Assembly: GCF_004217545.1 (NCBI RefSeq)
Contig: NZ_SHKY01000001.1
Location: forward strand, 4,960,001 to 5,024,000
Origin: Krasilnikovia cinnamomea
Lineage (GTDB): Bacteria > Actinomycetota > Actinomycetes > Mycobacteriales > Micromonosporaceae
Reading direction: 5' to 3'
Length of the DNA stretch: 64,000 bases
The translations under genes were made by a program, and so were the position numbers. Below, piece by piece: positions 1 to 7,036 of this stretch (position 1 is the stretch's first letter; each line of letters opens with the position of its first letter). Under the pieces are notes generated by a model. That model searched no databases, was not told the DNA's origin, and worked only from the letters and a program-made list of their open reading frames with translations.

Positions 1-658
1 CGCGGATCGGGCTGGAGTCGGCCAGCTGAGCGTCCAGGATGGAGCTGACCTGCGACTCGCCGCCGTGGCGGCGGAAGAACAGCACCAGGAAGCGGGCCAG
101 CTCCAGCGTGAACGCCGCGCCGTGATCCTCCTCCACCAGGGCCAGCGTCATGTCGATGCCGGTGGACACCCCGGCGGACGTGACGTAGTGGCCGTCCCAC
201 ACGAAGATCGAGTCGGACTCGACCGTCACGTCGGGGTAGCGCCGGGCCAGATCCTCGGTGTACGCCCAGTGCGTGGTCGCCCGGCGTCCACCGAGCAGGC
301 CCGCCTCGGCCAGCAGGAACGAGCCGCCGCACACCGAGGTCACCCGTCGCGAGCGCCCGGCCGCCCGCCCGATCCAGGACACCAGGTCCCGGTCCTCGAG
401 GGTGTCGTGCAGACTCCACCCGCCGGGCACGAGCAGGGTGTCGATCGGGCCCTGCCCGGCGTCCAGCGGCTCCGCCGCGATGACCACACCGGAGCAGGTC
501 CGCACGAGCGGGGCGGCGGGGGAGACGAACTCGATCTGATACCCGGACTCCGGGTCACCGAGCAGCCGGTTGGCGGTGTCCAGCACCTCGACCGGGCCGG
601 TGACATCGAGCGCCTGGCAGCCCGCGTAGGTAACAATCACAACCCGTCGTCGCGTCAC
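1..658 (-). CDS. GlxA-type transcriptional regulator (partial, N-terminal DJ-1/PfpI domain)
   Basis: The first 219 codons are visible, starting at a GTG at 658 and running off the left edge. The product opens VTRRRVVIVTYAGCQALDVT and has the DJ-1/PfpI fold signature: GPVEVLDTANR, LLVPGG, and a nucleophile-elbow cysteine in TSVCGGSFLLAEAGLLGG. In the family this amidase-like domain is fused to a C-terminal AraC helix-turn-helix, which would lie outside the window. Such proteins regulate uptake or catabolism of nitrogen compounds; the target cannot be read here. The ribosome site before the GTG is weak, so a start a few codons further in is possible. Confidence 0.85.
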   Translation of the reverse strand, partial: MTRRRVVIVTYAGCQALDVTGPVEVLDTANRLLGDPESGYQIEFVSPAAPLVRTCSGVVIAAEPLDAGQGPIDTLLVPGGWSLHDTLEDRDLVSWIGRAAGRSRRVTSVCGGSFLLAEAGLLGGRRATTHWAYTEDLARRYPDVTVESDSIFVWDGHYVTSAGVSTGIDMTLALVEEDHGAAFTLELARFLVLFFRRHGGESQVSSILDAQLADSSPIR

Positions 659-748
659 GACACCAGCCTGTCGCGTCCGGCGTATCGGCAGCAATGCCAA
701 GGAATTGGCGATTCCTGCCACCCGGGTGGTGCGGCGGCGATGTCGCGG

Positions 749-1042
749 TCAGACCCCGCGGTAGCCGGGGATCTGCCGGCGCTGCGTGGCGCTGGCCGCC
801 CAGTGGCTGAGGTCCAGCAAGCCCGCGAAGACGACCCAGAACCAGCCCCACCCCGTGAGGCCGACGCCGGGGGTGTACAGCACCACGTAGATCAGCGTGG
901 CGAACGGCAGGAAGACGATCCCGAGCAGCGGGAAGATCCAGGTGTCGAAGGCGGTGTTGACCAGGACCGGGCGGGCGATCCAGATGATGAACAGGGCCAG
1001 CCTCGGGAAGATCCCCGCGAACAGCGCGAACAGGCATCCCAT
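749..1042 (-). CDS. Small multi-pass membrane protein, function unknown
   Basis: A 97-residue protein with three hydrophobic stretches: FALFAGIFPRLALFIIWIA (5-23), WIFPLLGIVFLPFATLIYVV (35-54) and GWGWFWVVFAGLLDL (64-78). It ends in a short basic tail (TQRRQIPGYRGV). The ATG at 1042 is fixed by GGAGGTGG just upstream. A much longer antisense frame covering the M1 peptidase reads into this gene but has no ribosome site. Small proteins of this shape are common hypothetical genes in actinomycetes. It is divergent from the M1 peptidase across about 180 bp. Confidence 0.75.
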   Translation of the reverse strand: MGCLFALFAGIFPRLALFIIWIARPVLVNTAFDTWIFPLLGIVFLPFATLIYVVLYTPGVGLTGWGWFWVVFAGLLDLSHWAASATQRRQIPGYRGV

Positions 1043-1225
1043 GCGTGCCACCTCCGACGACCGGTCCGGATCATTCGGCCGATCATCACGCGGCGGCGGC
1101 CGCCGGGCTTCACCCGCGGCGGATGATTGGGTACGCGCGGCGCGCCGCCCCGTGACGGGCCACGATCGGGGTGCGGCCCGGCGAATCGAAATACCTGTCG
1201 GACGTCCTCGGTAACGTCGGCTGCC

Positions 1226-2821
1226 ATGACAGCCTTGTCGCGCAACCGCCGGTCGGCCAGCGGGCTGACCATCCTGGTGGCGTTCGGCGCCGCCGCCGTC
1301 CTCGGCGTCACCGCCACCCCCGCGTCCGCCGCGGGACCACCCCCGAGGCCCGGGGCGGCCGGACTCGGCGACCGCTTGTATCCGCTGCTCGGAAACGGCG
1401 GATACAACGTGCGGGACTACGATCTGCGCCTGCGGTATCCGAAGAAGGATCCACGGCAGACGATCACCGGGGATGTGACCATCACCGCGGTCGCGACCCA
1501 GCACCTGTCCCGGTTCGATCTGGACTTCGGCGGCGGCTCGGTGGCGGGGGTGTCGGTGAACGGGCGCCGGGCCACCTTCACCCGCTCCGGTGACGAGCTG
1601 GTCATCACCCCGAAGTCCCCGCTGCCGAAGCGGCAGCCGTTCCGGGTCACGGTCACCGGCTTCACCGCCACCCCGGTGGTGCCCGACGCGGACGCCCCGG
1701 TCGGCTTCGTCACCACCCCGGACGGCACCGTGCTGGCCGGTCAGCCCGCCTCGTCGCACCTGCTGTTCCCGAGCAACGACCACCCGCGCGACAAGGCCAC
1801 GTACACGATCCGGCTCACGGCGCCGACCGGCTGGACCGCCACCGCCAGCGGCGCCCCGCTCGGCGTCCGGCGGCACACCGGCTACTCGGTCTCCACCTTC
1901 CGCGAGTCGCGGCCGATGGCCAGCGAGCTGGTGCAGATCGCGGTCGGTGACTTCCTCGTGCACCAGCGGCCCGCCGTGCAGGGCGTGCGGATCCGCGACG
2001 TCGTGCCGCGCCGGCTCGCCGACACGCTGCTGCCGAAGGCGGCGGTCGAGCGCGACCAGGTCGCCTGGATGCAGCGCCAGGTCGGCCCGTACCCGTTCGA
2101 GAACTACGGCTCGCTGGTCATCGACGGCGAACTCGGCTTCGCCCTGGAGACCCAGACGCTGTCGCTGTACGACACGTCGCTGTTCGCCGCGCCCGCATTC
2201 GTGCTGAACCCGGTGATGGCGCACGAGCTGGCCCACCAGTGGTTCGGCAACAGCGTCGCACCGCGGTCCTGGAGCGACGTCTGGCAGAACGAGGGCCACG
2301 CCACCTGGTACGAGCTGCTGTACGCGGAGCAGACCGGCGTTTTCGAGGAGTACACCGACTACGCCGACCGCGAGGCCCTGTTCAAGGCGGTGTACGCGCT
2401 CGGCGACCAGTGGCGGGACCGCTGGGGTCCGGTGGCCCGGCCCGCGAGCTCCGCGTCGATCTGGGACGTCTTCAACCCGAACGTCTACTACGGCGGCGCG
2501 CTGGCCCTGTACGCGCTGGAGCGCAAGATCGGCGTGGACCGGTTCCGGCAGCTGGAGCGGGAGTGGGTGCGGACGTACGAGGGCCGGTCCGCCTCGACCG
2601 ACGACTTCATCGCACTGGCTTCCCGGGTCGCCCACCGCGACCTGAGCACGTTCCTGATCGCCTGGCTGTACGGGGCGAAGACCCCACCGATGCCCGGGCA
2701 CCCGGGCTGGGTGGTCAAGGCCGTCCCCGCCGCCGCTCAGGAGCGCGCGGCCGCCCGCGCCCTGGTCGGCACCGACGCGGTGACGCAACACCTGCGCGGC
2801 CTGATGCACACCGGACGCTGA
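1226..2821 (+). CDS. Secreted M1-family zinc metallopeptidase
   Basis: A 531-residue aminopeptidase-type protein. The ATG at 1226 was chosen over an upstream in-frame start because it begins a classical signal peptide (MTALSRNRRSASGLTILVAF, cleavage near TPASA-AG). The zinc site is complete: HELAH at residues 333-337 and the third ligand Glu356 in WQNEGHATWYE. The substrate-anchoring loop reads GFALETQ (family GAMEN/GALETQ). An M1 beta-sandwich N-domain precedes the catalytic domain, but the large C-terminal helical domain of PepN is missing, as in short actinobacterial M1 members. It probably trims peptides outside the cell. Confidence 0.92.
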   Translation: MTALSRNRRSASGLTILVAFGAAAVLGVTATPASAAGPPPRPGAAGLGDRLYPLLGNGGYNVRDYDLRLRYPKKDPRQTITGDVTITAVATQHLSRFDLDFGGGSVAGVSVNGRRATFTRSGDELVITPKSPLPKRQPFRVTVTGFTATPVVPDADAPVGFVTTPDGTVLAGQPASSHLLFPSNDHPRDKATYTIRLTAPTGWTATASGAPLGVRRHTGYSVSTFRESRPMASELVQIAVGDFLVHQRPAVQGVRIRDVVPRRLADTLLPKAAVERDQVAWMQRQVGPYPFENYGSLVIDGELGFALETQTLSLYDTSLFAAPAFVLNPVMAHELAHQWFGNSVAPRSWSDVWQNEGHATWYELLYAEQTGVFEEYTDYADREALFKAVYALGDQWRDRWGPVARPASSASIWDVFNPNVYYGGALALYALERKIGVDRFRQLEREWVRTYEGRSASTDDFIALASRVAHRDLSTFLIAWLYGAKTPPMPGHPGWVVKAVPAAAQERAAARALVGTDAVTQHLRGLMHTGR

Positions 2822-2853
2822 CGTCCGGTCCGCCGGGCGCGCTGACGTCCGGT

Positions 2854-2886
2854 CCGGCCCGCCAGGCACAACGCCGGGCGGGCCGG
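2854..2886. terminator. Hairpin between convergent M1 peptidase and chemoreceptor genes
   Basis: Inverted repeat CCGGCCCGCC (2854-2863) / GGCGGGCCGG (2877-2886), a perfect 10-bp stem with a 13-nt loop. It lies in the 75-bp gap between two converging genes, so it can stop transcription from both sides. There is no U-tract, as is usual in high-GC actinomycetes. The CTGACGTCCGGTCCG motif occurs twice just upstream. Confidence 0.65.
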
Positions 2887-2896
2887 TACCGGCGGG

Positions 2897-4084
2897 TCAG
2901 TAGCGGAACACCGAGGCGAGGTCGTGCAGTCGCCCGGCCGTTCCGGTCAGGCTCTCCGCGGCCCGTCGCGTCTCGTCCGCCGCGCCGTGCACCTCGGTCG
3001 CCGCCGAGCTGACCAGGTTGATCGCGTGGCTGATCTGCTCCGCCCCGGCGCTCACCGTGGCGGCGCCGTCCACCATCGAGCCCGTCGTGGCGGTCTGCTC
3101 CTCCACCGCCGCGGCGATGGTGACCTGGTGCTGCGCGATGGAGCCGATGACGTCGGTGAACTCGCCGACCGCGGTGACGGCCTCGCCGGTGTCGCGCTGG
3201 ATCTCCTCGATCCGGCGGGCGATCTCCTCGGTGGCGCCGGCGGTGGCCTGCGCCAGTTCCTTCACCTCGCCCGCGACGATGGCGAAGCCGCGCCCGGCCT
3301 CGCCGGCCCGGGCGGCCTCGATCGTGGCGTTCAGGGCGAGCAGGTTGGTCTGCGCGGCGATCGCGCTGATGGTCCGCAGCACGTCGCTGATCTGCTGGCT
3401 GGACTCGTGCAGCTTGGTGACGTTGCCGGTGGCCCGGGCGGCCCCCGCGACCGCCTCGTCGGCCGTACGGGAAACCTCGGTCGCGTTGCTGCTGATCTCC
3501 GCGATGGCCTGGCGCATCTGCTGGGTGCCGTCGGCGATCGCCTCGACCTCGGTGCTGGTCCGGCGGGCGGAGCGGGCGACGGTCTCCAGTTCGGTGGCGG
3601 TGGCCGCGGCGGCCTCGGTCATCGTGGTGCTGGTCTGCTCGAGCGAACCGGCCGAGCTGGTGACCTCGTCGACGGCGCGGCGGATGCCGTCCACCGTCGC
3701 CTGGAACTGGTCCATCATCGCGTTGAACGCGACGGCCATCTGGCCCATCTCGTCCTTGCCGACGACCCGCATCCGGGGGCTCAGGTCACCCTCGGCGGCG
3801 ATTCTGATGATCTCCGCGTCGTGCCGCAGCACTCGCACGACCTTGGTCCAGGTGGCGGCGAGGAAGAACAGGCCGATCGGGGCGATGATCACCGGAGTCC
3901 AGAGCATGACGTCGGCGAGGTCCTGCAGTTGCTGCTGGGCGGCGGAGTCGGCGGGCAGTTTCGCACCGACCGAGGAGGCGACCGAACGGGTGTAGAAGCT
4001 CAGGCCGATCATTCCGCCGATGAGGAAGAGCATGGAGAGGCTGGCCCGCGCCTTTGCGGGCAGCCGGTCGAACAGCGACTGCAT
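2897..4084 (-). CDS. Methyl-accepting chemotaxis protein (transducer) with minimal sensor region
   Basis: A 395-residue chemoreceptor. The ATG at 4084 has GGAGG six bases upstream and is preferred over an in-frame ATG seven codons earlier. Order of parts: TM1 (14-30), about 30 extracytoplasmic residues, TM2 (60-80), HAMP (81-131, with [18 protein letters not shown]), then a helical signalling domain whose tip is at 244-280 ([20 protein letters not shown]). The loop is too short for a classical ligand-binding domain, so sensing may occur through the membrane or a partner. No che genes are in the window. A FliA-like promoter stands just upstream, which ties it to motility, as for zoospores in Actinoplanes. 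Confidence 0.92.
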   Translation of the reverse strand: MQSLFDRLPAKARASLSMLFLIGGMIGLSFYTRSVASSVGAKLPADSAAQQQLQDLADVMLWTPVIIAPIGLFFLAATWTKVVRVLRHDAEIIRIAAEGDLSPRMRVVGKDEMGQMAVAFNAMMDQFQATVDGIRRAVDEVTSSAGSLEQTSTTMTEAAAATATELETVARSARRTSTEVEAIADGTQQMRQAIAEISSNATEVSRTADEAVAGAARATGNVTKLHESSQQISDVLRTISAIAAQTNLLALNATIEAARAGEAGRGFAIVAGEVKELAQATAGATEEIARRIEEIQRDTGEAVTAVGEFTDVIGSIAQHQVTIAAAVEEQTATTGSMVDGAATVSAGAEQISHAINLVSSAATEVHGAADETRRAAESLTGTAGRLHDLASVFRY

Positions 4085-4113
4085 GGAACCTCCAGGGGGA
4101 CTCACCCCCCGTG

Positions 4114-4139
4114 ATCGGCAGCACGGCCGAAAGTCTGAG
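4114..4139 (-). promoter_or_regulatory. FliA-like (motility sigma) promoter for the chemoreceptor
   Basis: On the minus strand CTCA (4139-4136) is followed, after exactly 16 nt, by GCCGAT (4119-4114). This is one base off CTCA-N15-17-GCCGAA, which I recall as the FliA consensus of Actinoplanes missouriensis. The predicted transcription start, about 7 bp downstream, leaves a leader of roughly 23 nt containing the GGAGG of the chemoreceptor. The position is ideal. Confidence 0.6.
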
Positions 4140-4149
4140 GATTTGGCGT

Positions 4150-4175
4150 CTCAGCCCGGCAGAAATCATGCCGAT
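4150..4175 (+). promoter_or_regulatory. FliA-like promoter reading toward the aldehyde dehydrogenase-like gene
   Basis: CTCA (4150-4153), a 16-nt spacer, then GCCGAT (4170-4175), the same pattern and spacing as the promoter on the other strand 11 bp away. It would give a leader of about 175 nt before the ATG at 4357. The two together suggest the divergent pair is switched on with motility genes. Confidence 0.45.
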
Positions 4176-4356
4176 AGGAGACCATTTCCCCCCGGGCCGC
4201 CCGGGCACGGAGAGCCTGGCGCGCCAAACAGAATTTCCTGGGAACTTCCGTCTAGGACAAGAAGAGGACCGGTAGCCGCCGAATTGGCGTAGCGATCGCG
4301 GGTTTCTTCTCGGCACAGTAAGGCAACGCTCCGCCTCGCCGAACGGGAGACCCGCC

Positions 4357-5685
4357 ATGACACTGCGCCTGGCCCCCGGCACCGCCTGGGCCGACGCCCT
4401 GTCCCGGGCCACCGCCGCCACCCCCGAGGCCTTCACCGGCGACCGGCTGCGCAACCACCTCGTCGGCGCCTGGGAGGACGCCGGGCAGCCCGCGCCCCTG
4501 CACAGCCCGATCGACGGCACCCGGCTGGGCGCGCGATCCCGGCTCGACGCGCGGACCGCCGCGCTGGCCGTGCGCGACGCCGCGGAACAGCACCGCCAAT
4601 GGGCCGCGACCTGGCTGCCGGAACGCCGCGCCCGGGTGCAGGCGGCGCTGGAGGAGCTGAGCGCCCATCGCGACCTGCTCGCCCTCCTCCAGGTGTGGGA
4701 GATCGGGGCGCCCTGGTCGCAGGCGTGCGCCGACGTGGACCGGGCGCTGGACGCGGCCGGCCGGTCCGTCGATCAGGCCGAGCACCAGCTGAAGGACCGT
4801 GATCCGCTGCCCGGCCCGGTCAGCCACCTGCCCTCCTGGCAGCACCCGATGAGCGTGCTCGTACAAGCCGAACTCGCCCAGTTGCTGACCGGCAACGCGG
4901 TCATCGCGAGGATCCCGTCGCAGGGTGGCGCGGTCGGCCTCACGGTCGCGCACGCCATCATGGCCCGTGCCGGGCTGCCGGTCACCCTCCTGTCCGGCTG
5001 CGGCACCGAGCTGTCCCCGGTGCTCGTACGCTCCCGCGAGATCGGGGCTGTCTCGCGCCCCGGCGAGCAGGACAGCGGCAACGCGTGGGGGATCTGGGAG
5101 TTCTCCCAGTGGGACCGGCTCGTCGGTCACCTACGCACCGGCTTCGCGTACGGAAAGCAGCACGGCGCCGCGTACCGGCGCTTCGTCGTGCAGCGCGAAC
5201 TGGTCGACCGGTTCCTCGATGCGTACCTGCCGGTGCTCAAGACGGTCCACTTCGGCCACCCGCTGGCCGTGGCCACCGACGGCGATCCGCTGCCCGAGCT
5301 GGACTACGGCCCGCTGATCAGCGCGGACACGGCCACCGAGCTGCGGCGCGAGGTCGACGAGGCGATCAGCGGCGGCGCCGTTCCGCTGCACCGCGGCTCC
5401 CCCGACGCGGGCCGCTTCCTGGACGGGCAGGACACCAGCGCGTACGTGGCCCCGACCGCGCTGCTTGTCCGCTCCGGTCGGACCGAACGGCCCGCCGGGC
5501 CGTTCGGCCCGGTCGACACGATCGTCGTGGCCGACACCGAGGACGAACTGCTGTCGGAGCTGAACGCCCCGGCGGGTACGCCCGCGGCCAGCCTCGCCGT
5601 CGACGACGAGGAACTGGCCGGCAAGCTCGCCCGCGACGAGCGGGCGTCCCAGGTCACCATCACCCACTTTCCGGGTAACCCCTGA
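4357..5685 (+). CDS. Aldehyde dehydrogenase-fold protein, catalytic cysteine lost
   Basis: A 442-residue protein of an actinobacterial ALDH subfamily, recognised by GNAWGIWEFSQWDRLVGHLR, GFAYGKQ, AAYRRFVVQREL, and DYGPLISADTATELRREVDE. Where relatives, as I remember them, read GKQRCTAY with the nucleophilic Cys, this one reads GKQHGAAY, so Cys is replaced by Gly. The usual ELGGK glutamate motif is also unrecognisable, and the C-terminal oligomerisation segment is missing: the protein stops at TITHFPGNP, about 50 residues early. There is no frameshift and coding bias is intact, so it looks maintained as a non-catalytic or binding protein rather than decaying. It is divergent from the chemoreceptor. 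Confidence 0.8.
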   Translation: MTLRLAPGTAWADALSRATAATPEAFTGDRLRNHLVGAWEDAGQPAPLHSPIDGTRLGARSRLDARTAALAVRDAAEQHRQWAATWLPERRARVQAALEELSAHRDLLALLQVWEIGAPWSQACADVDRALDAAGRSVDQAEHQLKDRDPLPGPVSHLPSWQHPMSVLVQAELAQLLTGNAVIARIPSQGGAVGLTVAHAIMARAGLPVTLLSGCGTELSPVLVRSREIGAVSRPGEQDSGNAWGIWEFSQWDRLVGHLRTGFAYGKQHGAAYRRFVVQRELVDRFLDAYLPVLKTVHFGHPLAVATDGDPLPELDYGPLISADTATELRREVDEAISGGAVPLHRGSPDAGRFLDGQDTSAYVAPTALLVRSGRTERPAGPFGPVDTIVVADTEDELLSELNAPAGTPAASLAVDDEELAGKLARDERASQVTITHFPGNP

Positions 5686-5745
5686 GCCCGGCGACCGGCG
5701 CAGCGTGTGGTCCGTGTCCCCCCGCATGCTGCGCCCGGTCGCCGT

Positions 5746-6186
5746 CTACGCCCCGGCCGCCGTCGCGTCCGTCTCCGCCCGCTCGGCGGCGATCAGGCCG
5801 GGGTCGAAGAAGTCGCGCAGGCTCGCGATCCGGCCCTCGCGTACCCGGAAGATCTGGACGAGGGACATGGCAAGGTCGGCGCCGTCACCGGTCATCACGG
5901 TGTCGATCTCGGCGATGAAGACGTCCGGGTCGGCGGTGGTGTGCAGGACATATCCGGAGCGCTCCGGATCCGGCCGGCGCCCCGCCCGGGCGATCCGGTG
6001 GTACACGGCGAGCCCGGCGCGCAGCTCGTCGTGGCCCCGCATCCGCCGGGGCGCCGGGGAATCGACCGGCAGCAGTGGCGCCTCGAAGACACCGTCGGGA
6101 GTGAACAGGGCCGTCTGCGCCTCGACGTCGCGGGTCATTCCGGCCCAGACGTAGCGTTCAAAGAGCTCTTTCGGGGTGTAAGTCAC
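5746..6186 (-). CDS. NTF2-like / SnoaL-like protein
   Basis: A 146-residue single-domain protein. It begins with the family's usual helix (TPKELFERYVWAGMTRDVEAQTALF), then TPDGVFEAPLL, RGHDELRAGLAVYHRIA and the strands FIAEIDTVMTGDG and QIFRVREGRIASLRDFFDP. This is the nuclear transport factor 2 cone fold shared by SnoaL cyclases, limonene-epoxide hydrolase and many binding proteins. No catalytic set can be assigned from sequence. It lies 57 bp downstream of the phosphatase-like gene on the same strand, with three 16-bp repeats between them. Confidence 0.8.
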   Translation of the reverse strand: MTYTPKELFERYVWAGMTRDVEAQTALFTPDGVFEAPLLPVDSPAPRRMRGHDELRAGLAVYHRIARAGRRPDPERSGYVLHTTADPDVFIAEIDTVMTGDGADLAMSLVQIFRVREGRIASLRDFFDPGLIAAERAETDATAAGA

Positions 6187-6194
6187 TTTCTCCA

Positions 6195-6242
6195 GCCTAC
6201 TGGGTGGTTCGCCTACTGGGTGGTTCGCCTACTGGGTGGTTC
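6195..6242. repeat. Three perfect tandem copies of a 16-bp unit
   Basis: GCCTACTGGGTGGTTC is repeated at 6195-6210, 6211-6226 and 6227-6242 without a mismatch. The array starts 8 bp upstream of the NTF2-like start codon and ends just before the stop codon of the phosphatase-like gene, so it fills the gap between the two cotranscribed genes. Confidence 0.95.
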
Positions 6243-6243
6243 G

Positions 6244-6699
6244 CTACCCCGACCACGGGAAGCAGGCGACGAAGCGGCGCTGCCACGGCGTCTCCACCGC
6301 CCGCGCGTCGTAGCCCGCCCGCACGTACGCGACGGCCTCCCCGGCCGGGACACCGTCGAGCACCGCCAGGCAGGCCAGCGCCGTGCCGGTACGCCCACGC
6401 CCGCCCGCGCAGGCCACCTCGACCCGCTGCTCCACCGCCCGGTCCCACACCTCCCGCAGCACGCGCGCGGCCAGCGCCCGGTCGCGGGGCAGCCGGAAGT
6501 CCGGCCAGGGCACCCAGCGGCTGGCCCACTCGACCGCCGGCGGCTCGCTGCCGAGCAGATAGACCCCGAACTGCGGCGCAGCCCCCGGCGGCAGCGGACG
6601 GCGCAGCCCCCGGCCCCGGATCAGCCGCCCGGACGGCAGCTCCAGCACGCCCGGAGCCCCCCGCTCCCACCCGCCGTCCACAACCCGCCCCTCCCACAT
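6244..6699 (-). CDS. Protein-tyrosine-phosphatase-like protein
   Basis: A 151-residue protein with the Cys-x5-Arg phosphatase loop CAGGRGRTGTALACLAVLDG (C-A-G-G-R-G-R), followed by the helix common to dual-specificity and tyrosine phosphatases, and WPDFRLPRD as a candidate general-acid region. The ATG at 6699 (MWEGRVVDGGWERGAPGVLE) follows AGGATGG and matches where this small family starts; a longer in-frame start at 6765 has a low-complexity N-terminus. It probably dephosphorylates protein phosphotyrosine or a small phosphoester in the cytoplasm. It forms a likely two-gene unit with the NTF2-like gene downstream and is divergent from the argS leader. Confidence 0.8.
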   Translation of the reverse strand: MWEGRVVDGGWERGAPGVLELPSGRLIRGRGLRRPLPPGAAPQFGVYLLGSEPPAVEWASRWVPWPDFRLPRDRALAARVLREVWDRAVEQRVEVACAGGRGRTGTALACLAVLDGVPAGEAVAYVRAGYDARAVETPWQRRFVACFPWSG

Positions 6700-6788
6700 C
6701 CACCCATCCTGGCGCACGCATTCCCGCCCCATCGTCCCCCGCCCCGCCCACCTGCCTGCCCCCACCGATCAGCCCGTCGGCCCGGGCC

Positions 6789-6835
6789 GATCTTGGAAGG
6801 TCGTGGCCCCACCGGGGCCACCAGGCTCCAAGATC
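6789..6835. repeat. Large two-part inverted repeat upstream of the argS leader
   Basis: Outer arms GATCTTGGA (6789-6797) and TCCAAGATC (6827-6835) are perfectly complementary. Inside them GTGGCCCC (6803-6810) pairs with GGGGCCAC (6814-6821) around a 3-nt loop. It lies between divergent promoters, so it is not a terminator of either coding gene. It could be an operator, an extruded cruciform, or the end of an unannotated short RNA. Confidence 0.7.
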
Positions 6836-6882
6836 CGAAAGCGGGTCCACGATCCGGGCTGCGGGCCGCTAGCATGGTCGCC

Positions 6883-6942
6883 ATGCACAGCAGCTGCGTC
6901 CGTCGCGCGCGACGCCGGGTCCGCCCCGTCCGCCAGCGCTGA
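6883..6942 (+). CDS. Arginine-rich leader peptide upstream of argS
   Basis: The reading frame ATG...TGA encodes MHSSCVRRARRRVRPVRQR, 19 residues of which 8 are Arg, encoded by CGT, CGC, CGA, CGC, CGG, CGC, CGC, CGC. An alternative in-frame ATG at 6874 adds three residues. TAGCAT at 6870-6875 could be a -10 box placing the transcript start at or next to A6883, so the leader may be translated leaderless; no ribosome site is visible. It ends 94 nt before the argS start. Arg codons concentrated in a mini-gene directly before the arginyl-tRNA synthetase are what a ribosome-mediated attenuator needs. The function is inferred. Confidence 0.65.
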   Translation: MHSSCVRRARRRVRPVRQR

Positions 6943-6979
6943 CGCACGTCTTCCGCCGGCGGGTCGACCCGCCGGCGTC
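6902..6979 (+). promoter_or_regulatory. Candidate arginine attenuator: hairpin with competing pairing
   Basis: After the leader stop codon comes a perfect hairpin: CGCCGGCGGGTC (6954-6965) followed at once by its complement (6966-6977), 12 bp per arm. The right arm can instead pair with the Arg-codon region: GACGCC (6911-6916) with GGCGTC (6974-6979), and GGGTC (6917-6921) with GACCC (6966-6970), 11 pairs with one 3-nt bulge. A further 12-nt palindrome GTCGCGCGCGAC covers 6902-6913. A ribosome stalled on Arg codons would alter which pairs form. No U-tract follows, so the effect could be termination or masking of the argS ribosome site. Confidence 0.55.
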
Positions 6980-7036
6980 ACTGTCTGTGGCACGGATCGG
7001 CCCGCCCTCCCTGCGTACCGTCAAAGGGGTCTGCCG

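Noticed and set aside
749-2869. A 706-codon antisense frame over the M1 peptidase
   Set aside because: Only its last 97 codons (749-1042) look like protein and have a ribosome site; the rest is the GC-driven shadow of the M1 gene.
6836-7036. T-box riboswitch upstream of argS
   Set aside because: No T-box consensus or specifier-loop architecture; the Arg-rich frame and palindrome fit peptide attenuation better.
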